NCBI GenBank assembly: GCA_944387895.1
Contig: CALXGQ010000002.1
Span: 1 to 61,604 of the forward strand
Length of the DNA: 61,604 nucleotides
Source of the DNA: an uncultured Clostridia bacterium
GTDB lineage: Bacteria; Bacillota; Clostridia; Oscillospirales; QAKW01
Direction: 5' to 3'
Shown in pieces: positions 6,920 to 15,021 of the stretch; position 1 is the first letter of the stretch; every line of letters begins with the position of its first letter. The position numbers and the translations under genes were made by a program. The notes under the pieces were generated by a model. That model ran no database searches and was not told the DNA's origin. It worked only from the letters and a program-made list of their open reading frames with translations.

Positions 6920-8200
6920 ATGGATATTGCCGGTCTTTTAACAAATTTCAAGGACTGCCCCTGCGGCAGGGAGCATACCTTTGATACCGAGATTGTTGAA
7001 ATCGGCAGCGGCCTGACGGCAAAAACAGGAGGGATTCTTGCCGGAGCAGGGTTCCCGAAAAAGGTTCTGCTGGTGGCGGACCGCAACACCCTGCACGCCT
7101 CCCCGGGTCTTCTGGAAAGCCTGAAAGATGCCGGCTTCGACGTTAAGCTCCTGATCTATGAAGATATGATCTATGCCCGGGTGGAGCAGGTGCGGGAGGT
7201 AGAGGCGCTGCTGGAGGACGCGGACGGCCTGATCTCCGTGGGGACAGGGTCGCTGAACGATATCTGCCGGGTCGCCGCCTATGAGCGCAAAAAGGACTTC
7301 TGTATCTTTGCCACCGCGCCGTCCATGGACGGCTTTGCCTCCGATACCGCCCCCATCATTCAAAACAACTTCAAATCCTCCTGGCAGGCGGCGCAGCCCC
7401 GCATCATCATCGGTGATACGGCCATTCTGGCCCGGGCGCCCGCTATTCTGAAATCCTCCGGGTTCGGCGATATGGTCGCCAAATATATCGGGCTGGTGGA
7501 CTGGCATATCGCCCGGATGCTGATCGGGGAATACTACTGCCCCAATATCGCCGCCCTCACCAAAACCGCAACCGACCGGATCTTTTCCATGGCCGACCGG
7601 ATCACCGAGGAAAACGAGGAAGTCGCCGGAGCTGTGATGGAGGCGCTGGTCATGACCGGGCTGGCCATGAAGCTTGCCGGCTGTTCCCGCCCCGCTTCGG
7701 GCACCGAGCACGTAATCTCCCATTATCTGGAATGTCACAAAGTGATCCGGGGGATCTGGCCCGATTACCACGGCCGCAAGGTCGGGATGGCCACCGTTTA
7801 CTGCAACCGGCTCTACCGCAATCTGGCCGACCGGCTGGAAACGGTTCACGCCGGTCCCGATCCCACCGACTGGGAGGACGTTTACGCCCATTATGATCCC
7901 AAGATGCTGCCCGATGTGAAGCGGCTCAATAACCCCACCATCACCGATCAGGTGGATCCCCGCCTTCTGGAAGAAAAATGGCCGGAGATCCGCCGCTGCA
8001 TCTATGAGCTTCTACCGGAAAACGAAGCGCTGCTCCGGGCCATGAAGGCGGCGGGAGCGCCTACCGAGCCGGAGGAAGTGGGGGTCAGCAGAGAATTTAT
8101 GGCGGACGCCATCCGTTATCATAATTACATGCGCCACCGCCTGCACCTGCCGCGGCTGCTTCCGATGCTGGGCATCGACCCGATGGACTATATAGACTAA
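6920..8200 (+). CDS. egsA: sn-Glycerol-1-phosphate dehydrogenase (AraM/EgsA family)
   Basis: Reduces dihydroxyacetone phosphate to sn-glycerol 1-phosphate with NAD(P)H, the first step towards archaeal-type or heptaprenylglyceryl phosphate lipids. The 426-residue protein has the fold of iron-dependent alcohol dehydrogenase relatives: the nucleotide-binding ISVGTGSLNDICR at about residue 105, FATAPSMDGFASDTAP, then FGDMVAKY with the metal-ligand Asp, SGTEHVISHYLE and DYHGRKVGMAT with the two His ligands. In Bacillus subtilis, araM is paired with araL; here the next gene is an AraL-like phosphatase, so the pair is conserved. The ribosome site is GAGAGGGG. Ligands are assigned by family knowledge. 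Confidence 0.87.
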   Translation: MDIAGLLTNFKDCPCGREHTFDTEIVEIGSGLTAKTGGILAGAGFPKKVLLVADRNTLHASPGLLESLKDAGFDVKLLIYEDMIYARVEQVREVEALLEDADGLISVGTGSLNDICRVAAYERKKDFCIFATAPSMDGFASDTAPIIQNNFKSSWQAAQPRIIIGDTAILARAPAILKSSGFGDMVAKYIGLVDWHIARMLIGEYYCPNIAALTKTATDRIFSMADRITEENEEVAGAVMEALVMTGLAMKLAGCSRPASGTEHVISHYLECHKVIRGIWPDYHGRKVGMATVYCNRLYRNLADRLETVHAGPDPTDWEDVYAHYDPKMLPDVKRLNNPTITDQVDPRLLEEKWPEIRRCIYELLPENEALLRAMKAAGAPTEPEEVGVSREFMADAIRYHNYMRHRLHLPRLLPMLGIDPMDYID

Positions 8201-8214
8201 GGAGAATCCTCATC

Positions 8215-8991
8215 ATGAAAATCAGCGACAAAAAAGGCTTCATCTGCGATATGGACGGCGTGATCTATTACCAGAACCAGTTGTTGCCCGGCGTCAAGGA
8301 GTTTGTGGACTGGCTCTATAAAGAGGATAAAAAGTTTCTCTTCCTGACCAACAGCTCCGAGCGCTCCCCCAAGGAGCTTCAGCTCAAAATGCAGCGCCTG
8401 GGTCTGGAGATCGATGAATCCCATTTCTATACCTCCGCCCTTTCCACCGCCGCTTATCTGGCCAGTCAGAAGCCGGGGTGCACGGCCTACGTGATCGGCG
8501 AGCCGGGGCTGATGAACGCTCTCTACAACGCGGGCATCGCCATGAACGACGTGAACCCCGACTACGTTGTAGTCGGCGAAACCAGCAACTATAACTATTC
8601 CAGCATCCTCAAGGCGGTGGAACTGCTGCACCGTGGCGCGCGGCTGATCGGCACCAACTCCGACCTGACCGGCCCGGGCAAGGGCGGCATGATCGTTCCC
8701 GCCTGCCGTGCGCTGGTCGCGCCTATTGAGCTGACCACCGGCAAGGAGGCCTATTATCTGGGCAAGCCCAATCCGCTGATGATGCGCTGCGGCCTGAGCC
8801 TGCTCGGCTGCCGGGCGGAGGACACCGCCATCATCGGCGACCGGATGGATACCGATATCGTGGCCGGCGTGGAGTCCAATATCGATACGGTCCTGGTGCT
8901 CAGCGGCGTGACCCGGCAGGAGGATCTGGAGCGCTTCCCCTATCGACCCAAATATGTTCTGAACGGCGTTTACGAGGTGATGGATCATTGA
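8215..8991 (+). CDS. HAD-superfamily IIA phosphatase (AraL/NagD type)
   Basis: A cytoplasmic phosphatase of 258 residues that probably dephosphorylates sugar phosphates or related metabolites. Motif I is FICDMDGVIYY with nucleophile Asp12 and acid Asp14; motif II is FLTNSSERSP; the C2a cap occupies the middle; motif III is the Lys in YYLGKPNPLMM; motif IV is IIGDRMDTDIVAG. It starts 14 bases after egsA and overlaps the next gene by four bases, so the three form one operon. The araL-araM neighbourhood of Bacillus supports AraL-like. The substrate cannot be read from the sequence; glycerol 1-phosphate is a possible substrate given the neighbour. Confidence 0.85.
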   Translation: MKISDKKGFICDMDGVIYYQNQLLPGVKEFVDWLYKEDKKFLFLTNSSERSPKELQLKMQRLGLEIDESHFYTSALSTAAYLASQKPGCTAYVIGEPGLMNALYNAGIAMNDVNPDYVVVGETSNYNYSSILKAVELLHRGARLIGTNSDLTGPGKGGMIVPACRALVAPIELTTGKEAYYLGKPNPLMMRCGLSLLGCRAEDTAIIGDRMDTDIVAGVESNIDTVLVLSGVTRQEDLERFPYRPKYVLNGVYEVMDH

Positions 8992-9686
8992 GCACCGATG
9001 CAACGCCCATCCATCAGGGGCACCGCAACCGGCTGCGCAGGCGCTATCTTTCCTCCGGGCCGGACGGCTTTGCCGATCATGAGCTGCTGGAGCTGCTGCT
9101 CGGATTCTGCATCCCCCAGAAGGACACCAATCCCATCGCCCACGACCTGATCGCCCGCTTCGGCAGCTTCCGCGGCGTGCTGGATGCCGATCCGGAAGAG
9201 CTGACCCGGGTGGAAAGCGTTGGTTCCTACTGCGTGTTCCTGCTGAAGCTCCTGCCGGCGCTTTCCCGCCGCTACTATGAAGAGCTTTCAACCGACCATC
9301 TGCGGTTTCTGGAATCCGACCGCATCGTGGAATTCTTTATCCCGCGGTTCATCGGCCGCAGAGAGGAATGTCTTTACGCCGCCTTTCTGGACGAAAACCG
9401 CCGGCTGATCAACTGCTCCCTGCAATATATCGGCTCCATCAGCGCCGTGGAGATCCACGCCGCCAAGGTTCTGGAAACGGCGCGCCGCACCGGCTGCAAA
9501 AGCGTCGTCATTGCCCATAATCATTTCAACGACTGCGCGCCCTCCGTTCAGGATCTCGCCGCCACCCGCGACGTATTCCGCGCTCTGAGCAAGGCCGGAT
9601 TCCGGCTGCTCGACCATATCATCATCTGCGGCAACGAAGGGCTTTCCCTGCAGGAAGGCGGTTATTTTGAAAAACTTCATTTTTAA
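8988..9686 (+). CDS. radC: RadC-like JAB-domain protein
   Basis: A 232-residue member of the RadC (UPF0758) family; its molecular role is unsettled and the old DNA-repair assignment was withdrawn. An N-terminal helix-hairpin-helix region reads HRNRLRRRYLSSG, DHELLELLLGFCIPQKDTNPIA. The C-terminal JAB1/MPN metalloprotease-like domain has VVIAHNHFNDCAPSVQDLAAT, which keeps the metal-binding H-x-H, Ser and Asp but replaces the usual P-S-G-D after HNH with F-N-D-C. The start is TTG at 8988, overlapping the previous stop as TTGA, with GAGGTGAT in front. Confidence 0.85.
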   Translation: MSTDATPIHQGHRNRLRRRYLSSGPDGFADHELLELLLGFCIPQKDTNPIAHDLIARFGSFRGVLDADPEELTRVESVGSYCVFLLKLLPALSRRYYEELSTDHLRFLESDRIVEFFIPRFIGRREECLYAAFLDENRRLINCSLQYIGSISAVEIHAAKVLETARRTGCKSVVIAHNHFNDCAPSVQDLAATRDVFRALSKAGFRLLDHIIICGNEGLSLQEGGYFEKLHF

Positions 9687-9693
9687 ACGGTTG

Positions 9694-9731
9694 AGGATCA
9701 TCCTGCGTGCCTGCGCGGATGATCCTTTTTT
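9694..9731 (+). terminator. Terminator of the egsA-araL-radC operon
   Basis: AGGATCATCC / GGATGATCCT stem with a 13-base loop, then six T. Confidence 0.85.
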
Positions 9732-9747
9732 CCGCCGGCGCGGAGAG

Positions 9748-9776
9748 TTGACTTTTCCGGCCGTGGCCGTTAAAAT
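9748..9776 (+). promoter_or_regulatory. Promoter of the SbcD/YhaN-like pair
   Basis: TTGACT (9748-9753) and TAAAAT (9771-9776), 17-base spacer. Confidence 0.65.
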
Positions 9777-9795
9777 AGAAGAGAGGTGAACCTTC

Positions 9796-10815
9796 ATGCG
9801 ATTTCTTGCCACGGCAGATTTACATATCCGAAAAAAAGAGGACGCCGCCCTGCTGGCCCGGATTTTCGACCGGGCCCGGGAGGCCGGCTGCGGCGCGGTT
9901 CTGATCGGCGGCGACCTTCTGGACAGCCCCTTTCCCCCGCCGGAAACCGCCTCCGCCCTGATGCGGCTGCTGGAGGCGGCGCCCTGCCCGGTCTTTATTG
10001 CCGCCGGGAACCACGATCCTCTGGCAGTAACCGCCTTTTACCGCTCCCTGCCGGAGGGGGTCTACTGCTTCCCCGAAGAGCTGACCGCCGCGCCTCTTTC
10101 GGCCCCCGGCCTGCACCTTTTCGGCTGCTCCGCCCCCAGAGAGCAGAGCGATCGCCGGATCCTGGCCGGCTTTGCCGCCCCGGAGGGCGCTTTGAATATC
10201 CTGCTTGCCCACGGCCAGGTGGATGGCGGCGATTTTCAGCCGATCTCCGCCCAGGAGCTGGCAGAAAGCCGGTTCCAGCTGGCCGTGATCGGCCATATCC
10301 ATAAGGGCGGGCAGCGCCGGATCGGCGGCTGCCATCTGCTGGTGCCCGGGATCCCCGAAGGACGCGGCTGGGACGAAACCGGAGAAAAATGGGTCTATCT
10401 GATCGACGCGGAGCCGGAAGGCGGCGTCGCGGTGGAACCGGTTTCGGTGGCGGAGCGCACCTATCGGGAATATCCCGTCGATCTGACCGGCTGCGCCGAT
10501 TCCGGCGCCATCCTTGCCGCTTTGGAGGCGGTTTCCGTTCCGCCCCATACCGAGGCACGGCTGATCCTCACCGGCGCGCCGGGGGAAAGCCCCGAGGCGG
10601 CCGCCCGGGTCTATACCGAACGCACCGGCCGGGATGTGAAGGATCGCTCCGATCCCTCCCTCTCGGTGGAGCTGCTGCGCGGCCAGAATACCCTGCAGGG
10701 CGCTTTTGTCCGCCGCGCGCTGGCGGAGCTGGAGACCGCTCCGCCGGAGGAGCGCCCTCTGCTGGAAGAGGCGCTGCGCCTGGGTCTGGCGGCGCTGAAG
10801 GAGGCAAGGCTATGA
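9796..10815 (+). CDS. Metallophosphoesterase, SbcD/YhaO-like nuclease
   Basis: A 339-residue calcineurin-like phosphoesterase, probably the nuclease half of an SbcCD/Rad50-Mre11-type complex. The five motifs are in order: ADLHIR (Asp8, His10), LIGGDLLD, AAGNHDP, LLAHGQVDGG and VIGHIHKGG. The C-terminal cap (about 230-339) is less conserved. It overlaps the start of the next gene by four bases (ATGA), and that gene encodes an SMC-like ATPase with membrane helices, as in the Bacillus yhaO-yhaN pair. I therefore expect a membrane-attached DNA-processing complex rather than classical cytosolic SbcCD. Confidence 0.85.
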   Translation: MRFLATADLHIRKKEDAALLARIFDRAREAGCGAVLIGGDLLDSPFPPPETASALMRLLEAAPCPVFIAAGNHDPLAVTAFYRSLPEGVYCFPEELTAAPLSAPGLHLFGCSAPREQSDRRILAGFAAPEGALNILLAHGQVDGGDFQPISAQELAESRFQLAVIGHIHKGGQRRIGGCHLLVPGIPEGRGWDETGEKWVYLIDAEPEGGVAVEPVSVAERTYREYPVDLTGCADSGAILAALEAVSVPPHTEARLILTGAPGESPEAAARVYTERTGRDVKDRSDPSLSVELLRGQNTLQGAFVRRALAELETAPPEERPLLEEALRLGLAALKEARL

Positions 10816-12869
10816 AGCTGCTGCTGCTGGAGGCGGTGCGGTTCGGCAAGCTGGAAAACTTCACGCTGGAGCCGAAAGAGGGGCTGAACACCTACCGCCA
10901 CCCCAACGAATACGGAAAAACCACCCTCATTTTCTTTATCTACTATATGCTCTACGGCTACGACGCCCGGCTGCTGAAAAGCTATCTGCCCTGGAGCGGC
11001 GCGGAGCCGGAGGGCAGGCTGCGCTTTGAGCAGGAGGGCCTGATCTGGGAGATCCGGCGCCGCCGCCCGGCCAGAGGGGCGGAAAAACGAACGGTTTTTT
11101 GTTTGACCACCGGCCAGGAGCTGGCGCTTTCCGCCCGGGAACAGCCGGGCGCCCATTTCCTCGGGCTGGACGGCGAAACCTTTCTGCGTTCCTTTTGCAT
11201 CACCCAGGGCGATCTGCTCTTTTCCCGCACCAACGGTCTGGATATCGCCCTGAAAAATATGTCCGCCACCGGAGATGAAAATGTTTCCTTCAAGCTGGCG
11301 GAAGATTTTCTCAACAAACAGCATACAAAATATATGTACCGCAACAAAAACCAGGGCCCTCTTCTGGAGCGGAAGGAGGCGCTGGCGGCGGCGCGGAGCC
11401 AATACCGGGAGCTCTCCGACCGGCTGGAGCGGCAGCTGGAGCTGCGCCGGCAGTGGGAGGCGCTGGAGCAGGCACTTCCCGCGGCGGAGGAGCAGCTCCA
11501 AAGCCTTTCCGCCCTGCTGAAAAAAGCCGAAGCCAGCGACGCGCAAAAGCTGCTCTCCCGCCTCGACGCCCTCCGGCAGGAGCCGCCCGCGCCCCCCAAA
11601 ATCAGCAAAGAAAAGCTGGAGGAATGGGAGCAGGCCTTTGCCCTGCGGCAGGAGGCGGAAGCGGCGCGAAAGGACGCCGAAGAGGAACGGGAGCGGCTTT
11701 CCGACCGGCTGCGGCTGGTGAGCGAGAGCGCGGAGCAATTCGGGTTCCACGCCCTTTCCGGCCGGGATCTGGAGCGGCTGGAAAAAGGCTCCGGAGGCGC
11801 CATTGCCGCCGGGATCCTTCTTTTGCTGCTGAGCGCCGCAGGGCTGGCAGCCGGGATTTTTTACAACCCCGTCTTTTACGCTGCGGCGGCCGCCGGACTA
11901 TGCGGAGGGCTTTTGCTTCTTCTGCTGCCCTCCGCCGCCCGCAGGCGGATCTGCCATGCCTACGGCGCCGCCACCCCCCGGCAGCTTTCGGAAAAATGGG
12001 CGCGGTATCAAGAGGTTCTGGCGCGGCGGGAGGAATGCCGGGCGGAGCTGGAGACCGCCTCCGCCGCGGCGGCGGAGCGAAAGGCCGCGGATCAGGCGGC
12101 GGAAGCCCGGCTGGAAGCCCTGCGCCGGGAAACCCGACTCCTCACCCCCGAGGAGGTGCGCCGGCAGCGGGTCGAATGGGGGGTCTATGAAGCCGCCCTT
12201 GCCCAAAACACCGCCGCTCTGCAGGAGCAGGCTCTTTTAAACGGGCGCAGCCGGGCGGAGCTGGAAGCGCTGGCCGCCGGCGCGGAGACGGTGGAGGAAT
12301 CCGCCGAACAGATCCGGCGGCGGCTGAGCCGGGCCGAAGAGGAATACCGCGCCCTGCTGGCCCGGCGGATCGACCTCAACCCCCGGGAGCTGGAACGGCT
12401 CTGGGAGGAGCAGGCGGCGCTGGCCGAGCAGATCAAAGAGGAAGAAGAAGCGATCCGGGCGGGAGAAGAGGAGCTGGCGGCGGTGCAGAAAAGCCTTGCC
12501 TGGCTGAAGGAGGCCAACGAGGAAATGAACGCCCGCTTTGCGCCCCGGCTCTGCACCCTGGCCGGCGAAATCCTTGCCCGGCTGACCGACGGCAAATATC
12601 AGACCCTCTGGCTGGACGCCCAATACGGCATCACCCTGAAAACGCCGGAAGGGGCCTATCCGGTAACGGCCTTTTCCGCCGGGACCCGCGACGCCGTCTA
12701 CTTTTCCTTCCGGATGGCAGTCAGTTCGCTTTTGAGCGATACGCCCCTGCCGATGGTGCTGGACGATCCCTTCTCCAACTTGGACGCCCAGCGCCGCGCC
12801 GAAGCGGAAAAACTGCTGGAATCGGCCGGCGCGGAGCGGCAGATCCTTTATTTTACCTGCCGCACATAG
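10812..12869 (+). CDS. SMC-like ATPase, SbcC/YhaN type, with two membrane helices
   Basis: A 685-residue ATPase, partner of the phosphoesterase before it. The N-terminal Walker A region reads HPNEYGKTTL; the usual GPNEAGKST has Gly in place of His at the first position. Two coiled-coil arms rich in Glu, Ala and Arg (about 190-320 and 400-590) flank a hydrophobic hairpin at about 330-375 (AIAAGILLLLLSAAGLAAG and a second helix), which is where YhaN also has membrane helices. The C-terminal half-site has the signature FSAGTRDAVYFSFRMAVS and Walker B PMVLDDPFSNLD. It is shorter than YhaN (about 960 residues), mainly in the coils. The ATG overlaps the upstream stop. Confidence 0.82.
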   Translation: MKLLLLEAVRFGKLENFTLEPKEGLNTYRHPNEYGKTTLIFFIYYMLYGYDARLLKSYLPWSGAEPEGRLRFEQEGLIWEIRRRRPARGAEKRTVFCLTTGQELALSAREQPGAHFLGLDGETFLRSFCITQGDLLFSRTNGLDIALKNMSATGDENVSFKLAEDFLNKQHTKYMYRNKNQGPLLERKEALAAARSQYRELSDRLERQLELRRQWEALEQALPAAEEQLQSLSALLKKAEASDAQKLLSRLDALRQEPPAPPKISKEKLEEWEQAFALRQEAEAARKDAEEERERLSDRLRLVSESAEQFGFHALSGRDLERLEKGSGGAIAAGILLLLLSAAGLAAGIFYNPVFYAAAAAGLCGGLLLLLLPSAARRRICHAYGAATPRQLSEKWARYQEVLARREECRAELETASAAAAERKAADQAAEARLEALRRETRLLTPEEVRRQRVEWGVYEAALAQNTAALQEQALLNGRSRAELEALAAGAETVEESAEQIRRRLSRAEEEYRALLARRIDLNPRELERLWEEQAALAEQIKEEEEAIRAGEEELAAVQKSLAWLKEANEEMNARFAPRLCTLAGEILARLTDGKYQTLWLDAQYGITLKTPEGAYPVTAFSAGTRDAVYFSFRMAVSSLLSDTPLPMVLDDPFSNLDAQRRAEAEKLLESAGAERQILYFTCRT

Positions 12870-12898
12870 CCGCTTTCTCCGCTCTTTGGAAAAAACTA

Positions 12899-12927
12899 TT
12901 GTTTTTTTTCAAAAAATATTATAAAAT
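12899..12927 (+). promoter_or_regulatory. Promoter of the asp23-fakA operon
   Basis: TTGTTT (12899-12904) and TAAAAT (12922-12927), 17-base spacer in a very AT-rich patch. AAGGAGGT follows before the start codon. Confidence 0.65.
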
Positions 12928-12960
12928 AAAAATGATATATCTTAAGGAGGTATTGCGTTC

Positions 12961-13308
12961 ATGACCGTAAATAACCATAACGGAAGTATCACCATCACCG
13001 AAACCGTGTTCGCGAACATCGTGGGTCATGTGGCCAACTCCTGCTACGGCGTAGTAGGCATGGCGGCCAAATCGGCCGGCGACGGAATCGTTTCCTTATT
13101 GAAAAAAGATCATTATGAAAAGGGCGTCAAGGTCATCCCCGAGGGGAACAGCATCATTGTGGAAATGCACATCGTGGTGCTCTACGGCGTCAATCTGCCC
13201 GCCGTCACCCGCAGCATCGCCAAGGAAGTGAAATACAACGTGGAGCAGATGTCCGGTTTTACCGTTAAAAAAGTCAATATTTTCATTGACGGAATGAAAG
13301 CAAACTAA
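12961..13308 (+). CDS. Asp23/Gls24-family protein (YloU)
   Basis: A 115-residue alkaline-shock/Gls24 family protein, a small domain linked to envelope homeostasis in Firmicutes. Features are GSITITETVFANIVGHVANSCYGVVGMAAK at the N-terminus, a short variable loop, then IVEMHIVVLYGVNLPAVTRSIAKEVKYNVEQMSGF and a terminal VNIFIDGM strand, which is the standard layout. It precedes the DAK2 kinase-like gene by 15 bases, exactly as yloU precedes yloV in Bacillus. It is probably cytoplasmic or peripheral to the membrane, with no catalytic motif. Confidence 0.88.
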   Translation: MTVNNHNGSITITETVFANIVGHVANSCYGVVGMAAKSAGDGIVSLLKKDHYEKGVKVIPEGNSIIVEMHIVVLYGVNLPAVTRSIAKEVKYNVEQMSGFTVKKVNIFIDGMKAN

Positions 13309-13323
13309 GGAGATAATATATAC

Positions 13324-14955
13324 ATGATTACAGGTAAACAGTATTGCGAGATGGTTATTTCCGGATGCAACCATATCAGCAATCAGAAAGCGGCGATCAA
13401 TGCGCTGAACGTATTTCCTGTTCCGGACGGCGATACCGGCACCAATATGACGCTGACCATCTCCGCCGCGGCCCGTGAGCTTCAGAATATGGGGGACTGC
13501 ACCGTGGCGGAAGCATCCGACCGCGCGGCGGGCGCGATGCTGAAAGGTGCCCGCGGCAACAGCGGCGTGATTCTTTCCCTGCTCTTCCGGGGGATTTCCA
13601 AGGGGCTCAAGGACAAGGAAACCGCTTCCGCCAAGGATCTTGCCGCGGCGCTGAACCTCGGCGTCAAGGCCGCCTACCGGGCGGTCATGAAGCCCACCGA
13701 GGGCACGGTTCTTACCGTTTCTCGGGTGGCTGCCGAGCGGATGGCGGCCTATACCGAAAAAAATACCGTTTCCGAAACGGACGCGCTGGCTTATTTTGTT
13801 CAGGAGGCCAATAAGGTTCTGGCCGAAACGCCGGAAATGCTGCCCCAGCTGAAGCAGGCCGGGGTGGTGGACGCCGGCGGAAAGGGCTTTGCGGTGGTCA
13901 TGGAGGGCGCTTTGGCCGCCCTGATGGGCAATCCCATCCAGCCGGTCGAGGAGCAGGAACCGGTCAGCGATACCGTTGTGGACGAAGTGGCGCTGCGGGA
14001 GGAGGATATCAAGTTCACCTACTGCACGGAATACCTCGTTTCGGTAGACGAAACCGCCAAAAAGACCAATCCCGCCGATCTGCGCTCCTATCTGGAGTCC
14101 ATTGGCGACAGCGTTGTCTGCGTGCCGGACAACGATATCATCAAGGTGCACGTGCACACCAACCATCCCGGCCGCGCCATTGAAGAGGCGCTGCGCTACG
14201 GGATGCTGATCAACCTGAAGATCGACAATATGAAGGAAGAATTCCGCGCCCGGCAAAAGGAGCAGCCGGAGGAACCGGCGATCGCGCAGCCGGTCAAGCG
14301 CTACGGCTTTGTTTCGGTGGTGGCCGGCGACGGTCTTGCCGCCCTCTATAAGGATCTGGGCGTGGATACCGTTGTGGAAGGCGGGCAGACCATGAATCCC
14401 TCGACGGCGGACATTCTGGCGGCGATCAATAAGACCCCCAGCGAGGTGGTCTTTATCCTGCCCAACAATAAAAACATCATCATGGCCGCCGAGCAGGCCA
14501 AAGAGCTTTCCACCGCCAAGCAGGCGGTGGTGATCCCCACCAAAACGGTGCCCCAGGGCATTACCGCCATGCTGGGCTACGACGAAAGCATGGAACCGGA
14601 GGAGATCGAGGCGATGATGAAGAAGCAGCTTGCCACCGTGCAGACCGCCCAGGTCACCTATGCGGCCCGGGATTCTGTTTTCGACGACCACGAGATCCGG
14701 GAGGGTCAGCTGCTGGGTCTGATCGAAGCCAAAGTCACCTTCGTGGAAGATGAAATGGAAACGGTGGTGCGCAAGCTTTTTGAAGCCATGGCAGAAAAAG
14801 GCGGATCCTACGTCAATATCTACTATGGGCAGGACGTTCCCGAAGAGGACGCCCTGAAGATCCAGGAGCTGGTTCAGCAGATGATGCCGGAGGCGGAGGT
14901 GCTCTGCCTGCCCGGCGGCCAGCCTGTTTACCATTATATCTTTTCGGTGGAATAA
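13324..14955 (+). CDS. fakA: DAK2-domain kinase, FakA/YloV family
   Basis: In Firmicutes FakA phosphorylates fatty acids carried by FakB (DegV-family) proteins for phospholipid synthesis. The 543 residues fit the family. The N-terminal DhaL-like kinase domain shows NVFPVPDGDTGTNMTLT (metal-binding Asp residues at about 35-39), GARGNSGVILSLLFRG and GVVDAGGKGF. The middle domain has TEYLV...GDSVVCVPDNDIIKVHVHT, and the C-terminal domain, NPSTADILAAINK and LPNNKNIIMAAEQA, is DegV-related. No FakB gene is present here, so the partner is elsewhere. The pairing with an Asp23 gene is widely conserved. Confidence 0.88.
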   Translation: MITGKQYCEMVISGCNHISNQKAAINALNVFPVPDGDTGTNMTLTISAAARELQNMGDCTVAEASDRAAGAMLKGARGNSGVILSLLFRGISKGLKDKETASAKDLAAALNLGVKAAYRAVMKPTEGTVLTVSRVAAERMAAYTEKNTVSETDALAYFVQEANKVLAETPEMLPQLKQAGVVDAGGKGFAVVMEGALAALMGNPIQPVEEQEPVSDTVVDEVALREEDIKFTYCTEYLVSVDETAKKTNPADLRSYLESIGDSVVCVPDNDIIKVHVHTNHPGRAIEEALRYGMLINLKIDNMKEEFRARQKEQPEEPAIAQPVKRYGFVSVVAGDGLAALYKDLGVDTVVEGGQTMNPSTADILAAINKTPSEVVFILPNNKNIIMAAEQAKELSTAKQAVVIPTKTVPQGITAMLGYDESMEPEEIEAMMKKQLATVQTAQVTYAARDSVFDDHEIREGQLLGLIEAKVTFVEDEMETVVRKLFEAMAEKGGSYVNIYYGQDVPEEDALKIQELVQQMMPEAEVLCLPGGQPVYHYIFSVE

Positions 14956-14968
14956 CCCCCAAAAACAA

Positions 14969-15001
14969 CAACGGCAGGACGATCGTCCTGCCGTTTTTTT
15001 T
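14969..15001. terminator. Terminator between fakA and the deacetylase gene
   Basis: AACGGCAGGAC / GTCCTGCCGTT stem around GATC, then a T run on the plus strand; the minus-strand side also has a T-rich run, so it may serve both convergent genes. Confidence 0.85.
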
Positions 15002-15021
15002 CTGTTTTGATCCCGGCCTGC

